Of a DNA stretch of 8,998 nucleotides, positions 1-5,198 are shown piece after piece (the stretch's first letter is position 1; each line of letters begins with the position of its first letter). Under the pieces are notes generated by a model, which had not been told where the DNA came from, searched no databases, and was given only the letters and a program-made list of their open reading frames with translations. This DNA comes from JBBQNY01 sp038330365 (GTDB lineage Bacteria; Pseudomonadota; Gammaproteobacteria; Xanthomonadales; Ahniellaceae). Location of the stretch: NCBI GenBank assembly GCA_038330365.1, contig JBBQNY010000113.1:1-8998 (forward strand), read 5' to 3'. Both the position numbers and the translations under genes were made by a program.

Positions 1-2
1 GC

Positions 3-74
3 GAACGCGTCGTCGTAGTCAACACCGGCTCCGCCGAAAAATACCTCCCAAACCTCCGCCACCTGCTCACCTGA
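3..74 (+). CDS. 3' end of a PLP-dependent enzyme, probably threonine synthase-like (partial)
   Basis: Only the last 23 codons and a TGA stop are in the window. The tail reads ERVVVVNTGSAEKYLPNL, then RHLLT. A run of hydrophobic residues leading into NTGSxxKY resembles the C-terminus of threonine synthases and related fold-type II PLP enzymes, which end in a strand followed by (F/L)NTGxxxKY. That family converts O-phosphohomoserine to threonine in the cytoplasm. The assignment rests on this short motif alone; another fold-type II PLP enzyme would fit equally well. The gene is followed 57 bases later by a strong hairpin repeat that could end its transcript. Confidence 0.45.
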   Translation, partial: ERVVVVNTGSAEKYLPNLRHLLT

Positions 75-342
75 TCGAAGGGGTTATCACACGAGAGCGG
101 CCCGTCCGTGGCGACATGTCCTGGCATCTATCCCTCTCCCCGCGACCGCGGGGAGAGGGTGTCGCGCAGCGACGGGTGAGGGGCCGGGTGAACATGCGTT
201 GACGTTTCGGTCTTCGTCGATACGCAGGTGAACCCCGCACGAGGCGGCTTTGCGGTCCGCGAGTCCACCAGCAAACCGAGACCGAGCAGAAGGATCCCAA
301 AGCACATGAACTTGCCCCGATATGGTCGAGACGATATTCGCG
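75..342. other. Intergenic spacer without a convincing gene
   Basis: This spacer separates the plus-strand gene end from the minus-strand TA cluster, so the two transcripts converge here. Its one clear feature is the hairpin repeat at 132-183. Short open frames exist on the minus strand, but they run through the repeat and have no family resemblance, so none is called. Confidence 0.6.
132..183 (+). repeat. Hairpin-plus-tail dispersed repeat, copy A
   Basis: A perfect 12-bp inverted repeat, CCCTCTCCCCGC (132-143) and GCGGGGAGAGGG (148-159), encloses a 4-base loop. It is followed by the tail TGTCGCGCAGCGACGGGTGA and a G run. The same design, stem-loop then TGxCGxGC-rich tail ending CGGxTG, recurs twice on the other strand at 3309-3405. 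The copy sits just after the end of the plus-strand gene at 74 and is oriented with it. It lacks a T tract, so intrinsic termination is possible but not shown. Confidence 0.75.
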
Positions 343-568
343 CTACCGACTACGCTCGAACTCTTCCAGGGTCACGCCAATGTCCTGCATGATCTGACGG
401 AGGAGCACTGGTGAAACGTCTCTGCCGGGAATGATTCGGGACCGTTGTGCATCTTCCGTCCGCACGCCGATGCTGCAGGTGGGAGCCACGCTGCCGCGCA
501 AGCGCGAAGCCGAGTGACTCAAGAACGCGGCAGACCTCTCGCGGTTCGAGAACCGGCGGCCTGGGCAT
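343..568 (-). pseudogene. hicA: HicA-type mRNA interferase toxin, broken by a one-base frameshift
   Basis: The first 46 codons from ATG at 568 give a clear HicA N-terminus (MPRPPVLEPREVCRVLESLG, then FALARQRGSH and ADGRCTTVPNH). The frame then goes wrong. Skipping one T at 430/431 restores PGRDVSPVLLRQIMQDIGVT, then LEEFERSR and a TAG at 343-345. The repaired product is 74 residues, the normal HicA length. The His of GSH (residue 30) is the expected catalytic residue of this double-stranded-RNA-binding-fold RNase. As read, the protein leaves frame after VPNH and loses the C-terminal strand and helix, so it is probably inactive. The start lies 3 bases after the hicB stop, implying coupled translation. 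No slippery sequence is seen at the shift. A sequencing error remains possible. Confidence 0.82.
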
Positions 569-571
569 GAG

Positions 572-784
572 CTACGCCGCCACGACGATGCTCTGTGTGC
601 CGACAAACTCGGCATCCATCTCCGGCTCGCCGTCCTCCAGGAGCATTTCAATAACCTCACGGAGCTTGCGCTGAAGCTCGTCAAGTGACTCGCCTTGGGA
701 ATGAACCCCCGCAAAGCCCGGAACGAAGCCAACGTAAAACCCTGTGTCGGGACAGCGCTCGATGACCGCAGTAAAGGTCTTCAC
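572..784 (-). CDS. hicB: HicB-family antitoxin, intact
   Basis: A 70-residue protein with the short HicB form: MKTFTAVIERCPDTGFYVGF, then VPGFAGVHSQGESLDELQ and a helix ending EVIEMLLEDGEPE. The (V/Y)PGFxGxHSQGE(S/T)LDEL stretch is characteristic of the RNase-H-like HicB fold, which binds and neutralises HicA. No DNA-binding extension follows the fold, so transcriptional autoregulation by this protein is uncertain. The start is GTG at 782-784. An in-frame TGA lies two codons upstream, which rules out a longer form. A purine-rich GAGG is only one base from the GTG, so the ribosome site is poor. It lies directly upstream of the frameshifted hicA, so this antitoxin may have outlived its toxin. 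Confidence 0.85.
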   Translation of the reverse strand: MKTFTAVIERCPDTGFYVGFVPGFAGVHSQGESLDELQRKLREVIEMLLEDGEPEMDAEFVGTQSIVVAA

Positions 785-845
785 GCCTCAAACGGTATTC
801 GCGCGTTGCATCCGAGTCAACGGGCGCGAGAGTGTCGAGCCAGAG

Positions 846-896
846 TTATGCAACGACGTCCACGTATTCGACGTGACTGCTGGGAATCGGCACGGA
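846..896 (-). pseudogene. 3'-terminal fragment of a second hicB
   Basis: On the minus strand this stretch encodes SVPIPSSHVEYVDVVA followed by TAA (846-848). That is the typical C-terminus of the other HicB subfamily, and it closely matches the tail of the frameshifted hicB at 1243-1454 (VPDPSSHVECVEVAA). Resemblance stops upstream of the VP residues, where the sequence becomes unrelated and soon meets the brnA end. It is therefore a truncated remnant with no start of its own, left next to brnA by duplication or by deletion. Confidence 0.7.
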
Positions 897-939
897 GACA
901 CTCCTGGACACCCACGCCGAAGAATCGTGGGTTTTACAC

Positions 940-1218
940 CTACGATGCCCGCTTGCTGAGCAGTTCTGCCATACGGGTCTGCCATCCTGGGCCCGAAGCT
1001 CTCCATCTGGCCAGTACCGACTCTGGAAGGCGAATGGTGACCTGGCGCCGTGGATTGGTCGCCACTGGCCGACCTGCGCGTTTGACCGTGCCGCGCTTGA
1101 GCATGTCATCCGTCAGCTCCGGAATGTCCTCGTACTCGGTCGCCTGAGTCTTGTGCGAGTCCACCCGCTTGAGGTCAGACTTCAAGGTGCGGGCCGATAC
1201 GGGTTTGTTCGCGCTCAT
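940..1218 (-). CDS. brnA: BrnA-family antitoxin without an adjacent BrnT
   Basis: A 92-residue basic protein. Its N-terminal part has SDLKRVDSHK, then EYEDIPELTDDMLKRGTV (about residues 29-45), the acidic xxIPELTDxxL segment usual in BrnA. The C-terminal part, RRQVTIRLPESVLARWRASG and then PGWQTRMAELL (residues 57-87), is a ribbon-helix-helix DNA-binding domain. BrnA normally binds and inhibits the RNase toxin BrnT and represses the brnTA promoter. brnT normally lies immediately upstream; here that position holds a frameshifted hicB, and no BrnT-like frame is visible within the window. The ATG lacks a clear ribosome site, but it overlaps the TGA of the frameshifted hicB reading frame as ATGA (1215-1218), so coupled translation is possible. 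Confidence 0.8.
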   Translation of the reverse strand: MSANKPVSARTLKSDLKRVDSHKTQATEYEDIPELTDDMLKRGTVKRAGRPVATNPRRQVTIRLPESVLARWRASGPGWQTRMAELLSKRAS

Positions 1219-1242
1219 TGGCTAACGCCGTGACCCGGCGCC

Positions 1243-1454
1243 CTACGCAGCAACTTCCACGCATTCGACATGACTGCTGGGATCCGGCACCGTCTCGCCA
1301 TCTTCGCGGAGCCATCGATGTGGAAGGCGATAGCCTCACGGATCTCCACCTCGACTTGCTCGAGGCTGCTGCCGGTGGCAATGCAGCCCGGCGGGTCGGG
1401 AACATGCGCTGAGTAGTTAGCTGCAGCCTTCTCGACAATGATCGCGTAGCGCAT
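1243..1454 (-). pseudogene. hicB: HicB-type antitoxin, broken by a one-base deletion
   Basis: From ATG at 1454 the frame reads MRYAIIVEKAAANYSAHVPD, then PPGCIATGSSLEQVEVEIRE and AIAFHIDG, a textbook HicB N-terminus. Right after the IDG codons (between 1311 and 1312) one base is missing. The other frame continues LREDGETVPDPSSHVECVEV, AA and TAG at 1243-1245. The repaired length is 70 residues, normal for the family. As read, the protein instead carries a 31-residue unrelated tail and stops at 1215-1217, inside the brnA start. A plausible ribosome site, AAGGG, lies about 7 bases upstream of the ATG. No hicA is found beside it. Decay is likelier than programmed frameshifting because there is no slippery run. 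Confidence 0.8.
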
Positions 1455-1507
1455 CGATTCACCCTTGAGGTCAGACGACTAGGGAATGGCGAGTATCTGG
1501 ATGAGTT

Positions 1508-1762
1508 TCAGGCGGCAGATTCGAGCTGCCAGTTGGGGAAGACGAGCACGGCAGGATGGCAGCGCAGCGCCGTTCCCAGCGTCCTTGCACGTTCGACGCC
1601 CAGGTTGACGCGTCCGTTCTCGATGCTGGAGATGGTGGGCTGGGGAATGCCGCACAGTGCGGAAAGCTGCGTCTGGCTGAGGCCCTGAAGTTCACGGATG
1701 ATCCGCACCGACTCACCGGGGGTGACATCGATCCGCTTCCTCGCGGTTATGTATTTGGCCAT
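1508..1762 (-). CDS. XRE/Cro-type helix-turn-helix antitoxin (HigA-like)
   Basis: An 84-residue protein starting MAKYITARKRIDVTPGESVR. Its central part, IIRELQGLSQTQLSALCGIP followed by QPTISSIENGRVNLGVERAR (about residues 20-60), is a classic XRE helix-turn-helix: LSQxxLSxLxGIxQxTISxIENG. It ends with a short hydrophobic tail, LVFPNWQLESAA. Its ATG is separated by a single base from the stop of the upstream toxin gene, and GGAGA about 7 bases upstream lies inside the toxin coding end, so translation is probably coupled. The longer in-frame start at 1801 would overlap the toxin and is less likely. In HigBA-type modules this protein both neutralises the toxin and represses the shared promoter; that role here is inferred from family and position. 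Confidence 0.85.
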   Translation of the reverse strand: MAKYITARKRIDVTPGESVRIIRELQGLSQTQLSALCGIPQPTISSIENGRVNLGVERARTLGTALRCHPAVLVFPNWQLESAA

Positions 1763-1763
1763 G

Positions 1764-2051
1764 TCAGTGTCTCCGATAGTCATGTGGCGTGACGCGTACA
1801 ACTTGAACAGTCATGACCTCAGCCTCCACGGAATAGACGACTCGCCATTGCTCGTTCAATCGGGACGATCTGAAGCCCTTCCACTCACCCGAAAGTGGCT
1901 CATCCCGAAAGCCCTTGATAAGTCGGAGTCCCTGCGGCCCAGACAGGATCGCGATGTCCTTCCATTTCTCGTACCGCTTCAGGATCTCCAACGGGACTCG
2001 CCCGGAAGAAAGTTCCTTGTCGGCTTGGCGTGACTCCAGGATCTGCCACAT
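1764..2051 (-). CDS. RelE/ParE-superfamily toxin (HigB-like)
   Basis: A 95-residue protein. The central and C-terminal parts are diagnostic: LIKGFRDEPLSGEWKGFRSS, RLNEQWRVVYSVE and a final VRVTPHDYRR. The GFxDEPLxGxxKGxRSxRLNxQWRVxY pattern and terminal HDY are typical of RelE/HigB mRNA-cleaving toxins, which cut mRNA on the ribosome. No frameshift or missing segment is seen. The toxin-first order with an XRE antitoxin downstream matches the HigBA arrangement, in contrast to RelBE. A strong promoter-like sequence ends five bases before the ATG (see 2057-2086). This is the only TA module in the cluster in which both partners look complete. Confidence 0.85.
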   Translation of the reverse strand: MWQILESRQADKELSSGRVPLEILKRYEKWKDIAILSGPQGLRLIKGFRDEPLSGEWKGFRSSRLNEQWRVVYSVEAEVMTVQVVRVTPHDYRRH

Positions 2052-2056
2052 ACCAC

Positions 2057-2086
2057 ATTGTGCCTATTTCATATTTAGCATGTCAA
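2057..2086 (-). promoter_or_regulatory. Sigma-70-like promoter of the toxin-antitoxin pair, apparently leaderless
   Basis: On the minus strand a perfect -35 box TTGACA (2086-2081) is followed, after 18 bases, by CACAAT (2062-2057) as the best -10 match. The spacer is AT-rich against a GC-rich background. With usual spacing transcription would begin at about 2051-2050, on the A or T of the toxin ATG, giving an mRNA with essentially no leader. The -10 box lies in CACAATGTG, an imperfect palindrome that could be part of an operator for the XRE protein. The -35 is well supported by eye; the exact -10 and the operator are inference. Confidence 0.5.
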
Positions 2087-2136
2087 GACGCGACGCGGTT
2101 GCGAAGGCGCGGTGCCTGCGCGTGCGTCGCGTTTTG

Positions 2137-2173
2137 ATCCAGCATGCCGCCTTCGCGCCTGCGGCGCTCCTAC
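2137..2173 (-). repeat. GTAG-type REP palindrome, single copy
   Basis: On the minus strand this reads GTAGGAGCGCCGCAGGCGCG, then AAGGCGGCATGCTGGAT. It begins with the GTAG tetranucleotide typical of REP elements mobilised by RAYT transposases, contains a GCGCC-GCA-GGCGC hairpin, and ends in CATGCTGGAT. The same start and the same ending are found in the REP doublet at 5199-5290, so they are one family. It lies in the 187-base spacer between the oxygenase gene and the TA promoter. The adjoining stretch 2090-2130 is also GC-rich and palindrome-like and may be a degraded partner. Confidence 0.6.
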
Positions 2174-2238
2174 ATGGGTCTCGCGGATTAAGCGCGCTGG
2201 GCATTAACGCCGCTCGCACCCCTGTAGGGACTCCATAG

Positions 2239-3150
2239 CTACTCGTAGCTGGTGACGGCGGGTGCGGACGTGCCGAAGGCGCGGCGGAGGCGCTGCCAGG
2301 TGCGGTGTGCGGGGGAGCGCGGGCGCTGGCGGGCTTCGAGGTCGAAGAGGGGAACTGCGATCTCGCCGATCAGGTTGAAGAATTTGCGGTCGCGGGCAAT
2401 GGGCTGGCGCGGGGTTACGCCGTGCACGGCGTTGAGTGAGTTGAGGAACAGGACGAGGGTATTTCCGCGATAGGGGACGGTGCCCGTGAGTTCGACATCG
2501 GCGGGGTCGAGTTGCGCCTTGTCGAAGTAGGCGTCGGGTTTGAGATGGCGGTAGAACTCGAGCTCGCCGCCGGAGGTGGCCTCGTCTTCGGGCGGCCGCA
2601 GGTAGTAGAGACCGGCGAACAGTTTGTTGGGCTTGTCGACGTGCGGGCCGCGTACCGAGGACGGCTTGGCGATCACCGGGGAGTTGATGCAGATCTGCGC
2701 GTCGAGGAGGACTTCGGCGGTCGCGAAAGTGTCGCGGCCGCGCAGGCCGACGCGCCATTCGGTGAATGGCTTGCCGACGCGCGCTTCCAGATCGGGGTAG
2801 AGAGCACCGATGTCGTCGGCGAGTGCGCGCAGGACGCTGTCGAGAAATTGCTGCGAGACGTGGGCGGCGACGAAGTCACGCCAGTTTTCTGGCAGATCGG
2901 GTGCAGCCAGGGCATCGCGCGCGGGCCAGCTGAAGCGGCGGTTGTCGCCGGGTTTGGCGCCCTGACGGATCTGTTCGCTTTCCGGGAAGTTCGCGACCAG
3001 TGCTGCAACCTGCGTACTAGGCAAGGCGTTCTCGACGCGGAAGTGAGGGAAAGGGAATTCAGAGTGACGTTGGGGGTTTAGCGCGTCTGCCAAAGTGGGG
3101 GGCGTCACGACGGGCTCCGTAGGGAAATGCTCGGCTTGCATGCGCGGCAT
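2239..3150 (-). CDS. 2-oxoglutarate/Fe(II)-dependent oxygenase, substrate unknown
   Basis: A 303-residue soluble protein with the double-stranded beta-helix pattern of 2OG-Fe(II) dioxygenases. The iron-binding facial triad is visible as GPHVDKPNK (H170 and D172) and NAVHGVTPR (H243); R248 of the latter is placed to bind the 2OG carboxylate. Between them are LFAGLYYLR and SGGELEFYR, strands usual in prolyl-hydroxylase-like members. These enzymes couple decarboxylation of 2-oxoglutarate to oxidation of a substrate that cannot be deduced here. The ATG at 3150 was chosen because a longer in-frame ATG at 3234 falls inside the likely promoter and adds an unconserved-looking leader; a further ATG at 3141 is also possible. 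None has a good ribosome site. The gene appears to stand alone, flanked by repeats. Confidence 0.8.
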   Translation of the reverse strand: MPRMQAEHFPTEPVVTPPTLADALNPQRHSEFPFPHFRVENALPSTQVAALVANFPESEQIRQGAKPGDNRRFSWPARDALAAPDLPENWRDFVAAHVSQQFLDSVLRALADDIGALYPDLEARVGKPFTEWRVGLRGRDTFATAEVLLDAQICINSPVIAKPSSVRGPHVDKPNKLFAGLYYLRPPEDEATSGGELEFYRHLKPDAYFDKAQLDPADVELTGTVPYRGNTLVLFLNSLNAVHGVTPRQPIARDRKFFNLIGEIAVPLFDLEARQRPRSPAHRTWQRLRRAFGTSAPAVTSYE

Positions 3151-3231
3151 TTTACGCTGGTGGTGAATTTCGGCGCGCGGAACTCCAGCAAGCAGCATCC
3201 ACCCCAAATTTGTCGGTGCGCTGTCGCGTAG

Positions 3232-3260
3232 CAAATAGGGTACGGGCGGGCTGGTGGCAA
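3232..3260 (-). promoter_or_regulatory. Candidate promoter of the 2OG oxygenase gene
   Basis: Minus-strand TTGCCA (3260-3255) and TATTTG (3237-3232) are separated by 17 bases. This would start transcription near 3225, about 75 bases before the chosen ATG. The -35 matches consensus at five of six positions, but the -10 matches only three, so this is a weak prediction. Confidence 0.25.
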
Positions 3261-3308
3261 CGAAACATCGTCAAACCCACGCTTTCTGTGCCGTATGTCG
3301 ACCTCGGA

Positions 3309-3352
3309 CCCTCATCCGGCGCTGCGCGCCACCTTCTCCCACTGGGAGAAGG
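3309..3352 (-). repeat. Hairpin-plus-tail dispersed repeat, copy B
   Basis: Read on the minus strand, the stem CCTTCTCCC/GGGAGAAGG with a 3-base loop is followed by TGGCGCGCAGCGCCGGATGA and GGG. The tail differs from copy A (132-183) at only three or four positions, while the stem sequence differs but still pairs. It lies downstream of the peptide transporter gene, in the same orientation relative to that gene as copy A has to its own neighbour. Confidence 0.75.
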
Positions 3353-3360
3353 GAGAAGAT

Positions 3361-3405
3361 GCATCCGGCTGCCGCACGGCACTCCCCTCTCTACTGAGAG
3401 AGGGG
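3361..3405 (-). repeat. Hairpin-plus-tail dispersed repeat, copy C, in tandem with copy B
   Basis: Read on the minus strand, a perfect 9-bp stem CCCCTCTCT (with AGAGAGGGG as its partner, 4-base loop, 3384-3405) is followed by AGTGCCGTGCGGCAGCCGGA and TGC. The tail is a diverged version of the TGxCGxGC...CCGGATG tail of copy B, which begins nine bases further on. It begins about 40 bases after the stop of the transporter gene and is the best candidate in the spacer for ending that transcript, though no T run follows. Confidence 0.6.
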
Positions 3406-3446
3406 CTTGAAAGCGGAGTGGTCGCAGGACGACGGGGCTGGCGGGA

Positions 3447-5030
3447 CTACTTCACGCCGTGCATGAGTTTCTGGATGAGCGGGGCGATCAGGAACAGCAG
3501 CACGCCGGCGCCGATCAGGGCCCAGAAGCCAAAGGTGTAGCCGCTCAGCGCGGACTCGGTGGTCATGCCGGATTCGCCGCTGACGTGGCCGGCGAAGATG
3601 CCCGACAGGTTGTTGCCGATGCCGGTGGACAGGAACCAGCCGCCCATGCCGAAGCCGACGAGTCGGATCGGCGCGAGCTTGGTCACCATCGACAGACCGA
3701 TCGGCGACAGGCAGAGCTCACCGATCGACTGGATCACGTACACCATAAAGAGAGTCCAAAACGGAATGAGGCCGGCGGCCGTGACCATCTTCGACAGGGC
3801 GAACATGAGCAGCAGGAACGCGAGTCCATTGAAGATCAGGCCGAGGCCGAACTTGCGCGGGATCGACGGGTTGACCTTGTGCCGCGCGGCCCAGACCCAG
3901 ACCCAGGCAAGGATCGGCGCGAAGACGATGATCGCGACGGAATTCACCGACTGGAACCACGCCGTCGGAAACACGCGTTCGCCGCTCAGCTGGTAGATGA
4001 AGTTCGCCATGCCGCTGGAGAAGATGTCGCGATCGACGATCTTGTCCGCGAGGAAGGTGAAGGAACTGCCGGCCTGTTCGAAGAACATCCAGAACAGGAT
4101 GTTGAAGGTAAAGATGATCAGCATCGCGATCACCTTGTCGCGCTGGATGCTGCCCTCACGGAAACCCTCGGCCAGCAGCAGACCGCACAGACCGAGGAAC
4201 ATGGCGCTCAGCACCCACTGCAGCGCGCCGGCGCCCATCGCAAGCAGGAAGTAGATGACGGGAATCGCCAGCAGCGCCGCGATGAACACGAACAGCACCT
4301 TGCGCTTGTCGCCGTCACCGGGTGGGCGGCCGACACCGAGCAGCTGGGCGCGGCCGAACCAGAACCACACGAGGCTGATCAGCATGCCGACGCCGGCGGC
4401 GATGAATACCACCTTGTAGTCAGGCAACACTTCGGTGCCGAAGATCTTGCGCGCGAGGTACTGCGTGAGCAGCGGCGCCAGCATCGCGCCGAGGTTGATG
4501 CCCATGTAGAAGATGGTGAAGCCCGAATCGCGGCGCTCGTCGCCGGAGCTGTAGAGCTTGCCGACCATGGTCGAGATGTTCGGCTTGAACAGGCCGTTGC
4601 CGGCAATGATGGTGGCAAGTCCGATCTGGAAGATCTGCTCGCTCGGCAGCGCAATCAGAAAAAGTCCCGTCGCCATGATCACCGCGCCGAGCAGGATCGA
4701 GCGCTGGTAGCCGAGGATGCGGTCTGCCGCGTAGCCGCCAAAGATCGCGGCGGCGTAGACCAGAGCCAGATAGGCGCCGTAAGTGCGGTTGGCGGCTGCC
4801 TCGCCCGCGGCGTCGCCGCTGTAGAACTGCGCGACGATGTAGAGCACCAGCGCCCAGCGGATGCCGTAGAACGCGAAGCGCTCCCAGAACTCCGTCATGA
4901 ACAGCATCCACAGCGGCCGCGGATGCCCCATCAAATCCGGATAGTTGGGTGGCGGTGGTTCATTGCCACGCGTGGGTGCCGCGAGCGGCGGGCCGGCGGG
5001 TTCGGCCGCGTTGGGGACGTTGGCATTCAT
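3447..5030 (-). CDS. POT/PTR-family proton-coupled oligopeptide transporter
   Basis: A 527-residue inner-membrane protein with many hydrophobic segments, consistent with 12 or more transmembrane helices. POT hallmarks are visible: EFWERFAFYG (residues 47-56, the ExxER proton-coupling motif on helix 1), GLFKPNIST (146-154), FTIFYMGINLGAMLAP (171-186, the PTR2 signature), FWMFFEQAGSS (313-323) and SIGELCLSPIGLS (435-447). The family imports di- and tripeptides with protons. A proline-rich cytoplasmic leader of about 35 residues precedes helix 1. The start is supported by GAGGAG seven bases before the ATG. It is on the same strand as the tryptophan dioxygenase gene but 313 bases away with a REP doublet between them, so it is probably a separate transcript. 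Substrate range within the family cannot be read from sequence. Confidence 0.93.
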   Translation of the reverse strand: MNANVPNAAEPAGPPLAAPTRGNEPPPPNYPDLMGHPRPLWMLFMTEFWERFAFYGIRWALVLYIVAQFYSGDAAGEAAANRTYGAYLALVYAAAIFGGYAADRILGYQRSILLGAVIMATGLFLIALPSEQIFQIGLATIIAGNGLFKPNISTMVGKLYSSGDERRDSGFTIFYMGINLGAMLAPLLTQYLARKIFGTEVLPDYKVVFIAAGVGMLISLVWFWFGRAQLLGVGRPPGDGDKRKVLFVFIAALLAIPVIYFLLAMGAGALQWVLSAMFLGLCGLLLAEGFREGSIQRDKVIAMLIIFTFNILFWMFFEQAGSSFTFLADKIVDRDIFSSGMANFIYQLSGERVFPTAWFQSVNSVAIIVFAPILAWVWVWAARHKVNPSIPRKFGLGLIFNGLAFLLLMFALSKMVTAAGLIPFWTLFMVYVIQSIGELCLSPIGLSMVTKLAPIRLVGFGMGGWFLSTGIGNNLSGIFAGHVSGESGMTTESALSGYTFGFWALIGAGVLLFLIAPLIQKLMHGVK

Positions 5031-5069
5031 GTGTCGACTCCTCGACCCGCGTACCGGGTGGACCGCGCA

Positions 5070-5099
5070 GGTTTACTTGGTGCGGGTTGCGCACGTCAA
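5070..5099 (-). promoter_or_regulatory. Candidate promoter of the peptide transporter gene
   Basis: Minus-strand TTGACG (5099-5094) is followed after 18 bases by TAAACC (5075-5070). This would give a leader of about 35-40 bases containing the GAGGAG ribosome site. A small inverted repeat, GTGCG-CAACC-CGCAC, lies in the spacer and could be an operator. The -35 is good, the -10 weak. Confidence 0.3.
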
Positions 5100-5198
5100 A
5101 CCTGGCGTGACTGCTGCGGTGCAGCATGAGTGTCGTGAGAGGCGAATGTGTTTGCGGGCAGAGGTGCGCGGTCGAATCGCCTGCAGCGGAAACGGTTC

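Noticed and set aside
128..307. Small minus-strand frame with a hydrophobic start (MCFGILLLGLGLL)
   Set aside because: It ends inside the hairpin repeat, has no good ribosome site and no family resemblance, so it is more likely chance.
427..436. Programmed ribosomal frameshifting in hicA
   Set aside because: There is no slippery heptamer or obvious downstream stimulatory structure at the shift, and HicA proteins are not known to be made this way; mutation or sequencing error is simpler.
2512..3081. Plus-strand frame of 189 codons
   Set aside because: It lies opposite the 2OG oxygenase gene, which has a full catalytic motif set; no independent evidence supports the plus-strand frame.
132..3405. 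Hairpin repeats as a CRISPR array
   Set aside because: Only three copies, on both strands, with two tandem copies joined without spacer-like unique segments; the stem sequences also differ between copies.
3384..3405. Classical Rho-independent terminator after the transporter gene
   Set aside because: The stem is strong, but no T run follows on the minus strand, so it is recorded as a repeat with possible terminating effect and not as an intrinsic terminator.
3459..5129. Long plus-strand open frame (556 codons)
   Set aside because: It is antisense to the peptide transporter, whose motifs are unmistakable. The predicted product is an Asp/Glu/Arg/His-rich string typical of the complement of membrane-protein codons.
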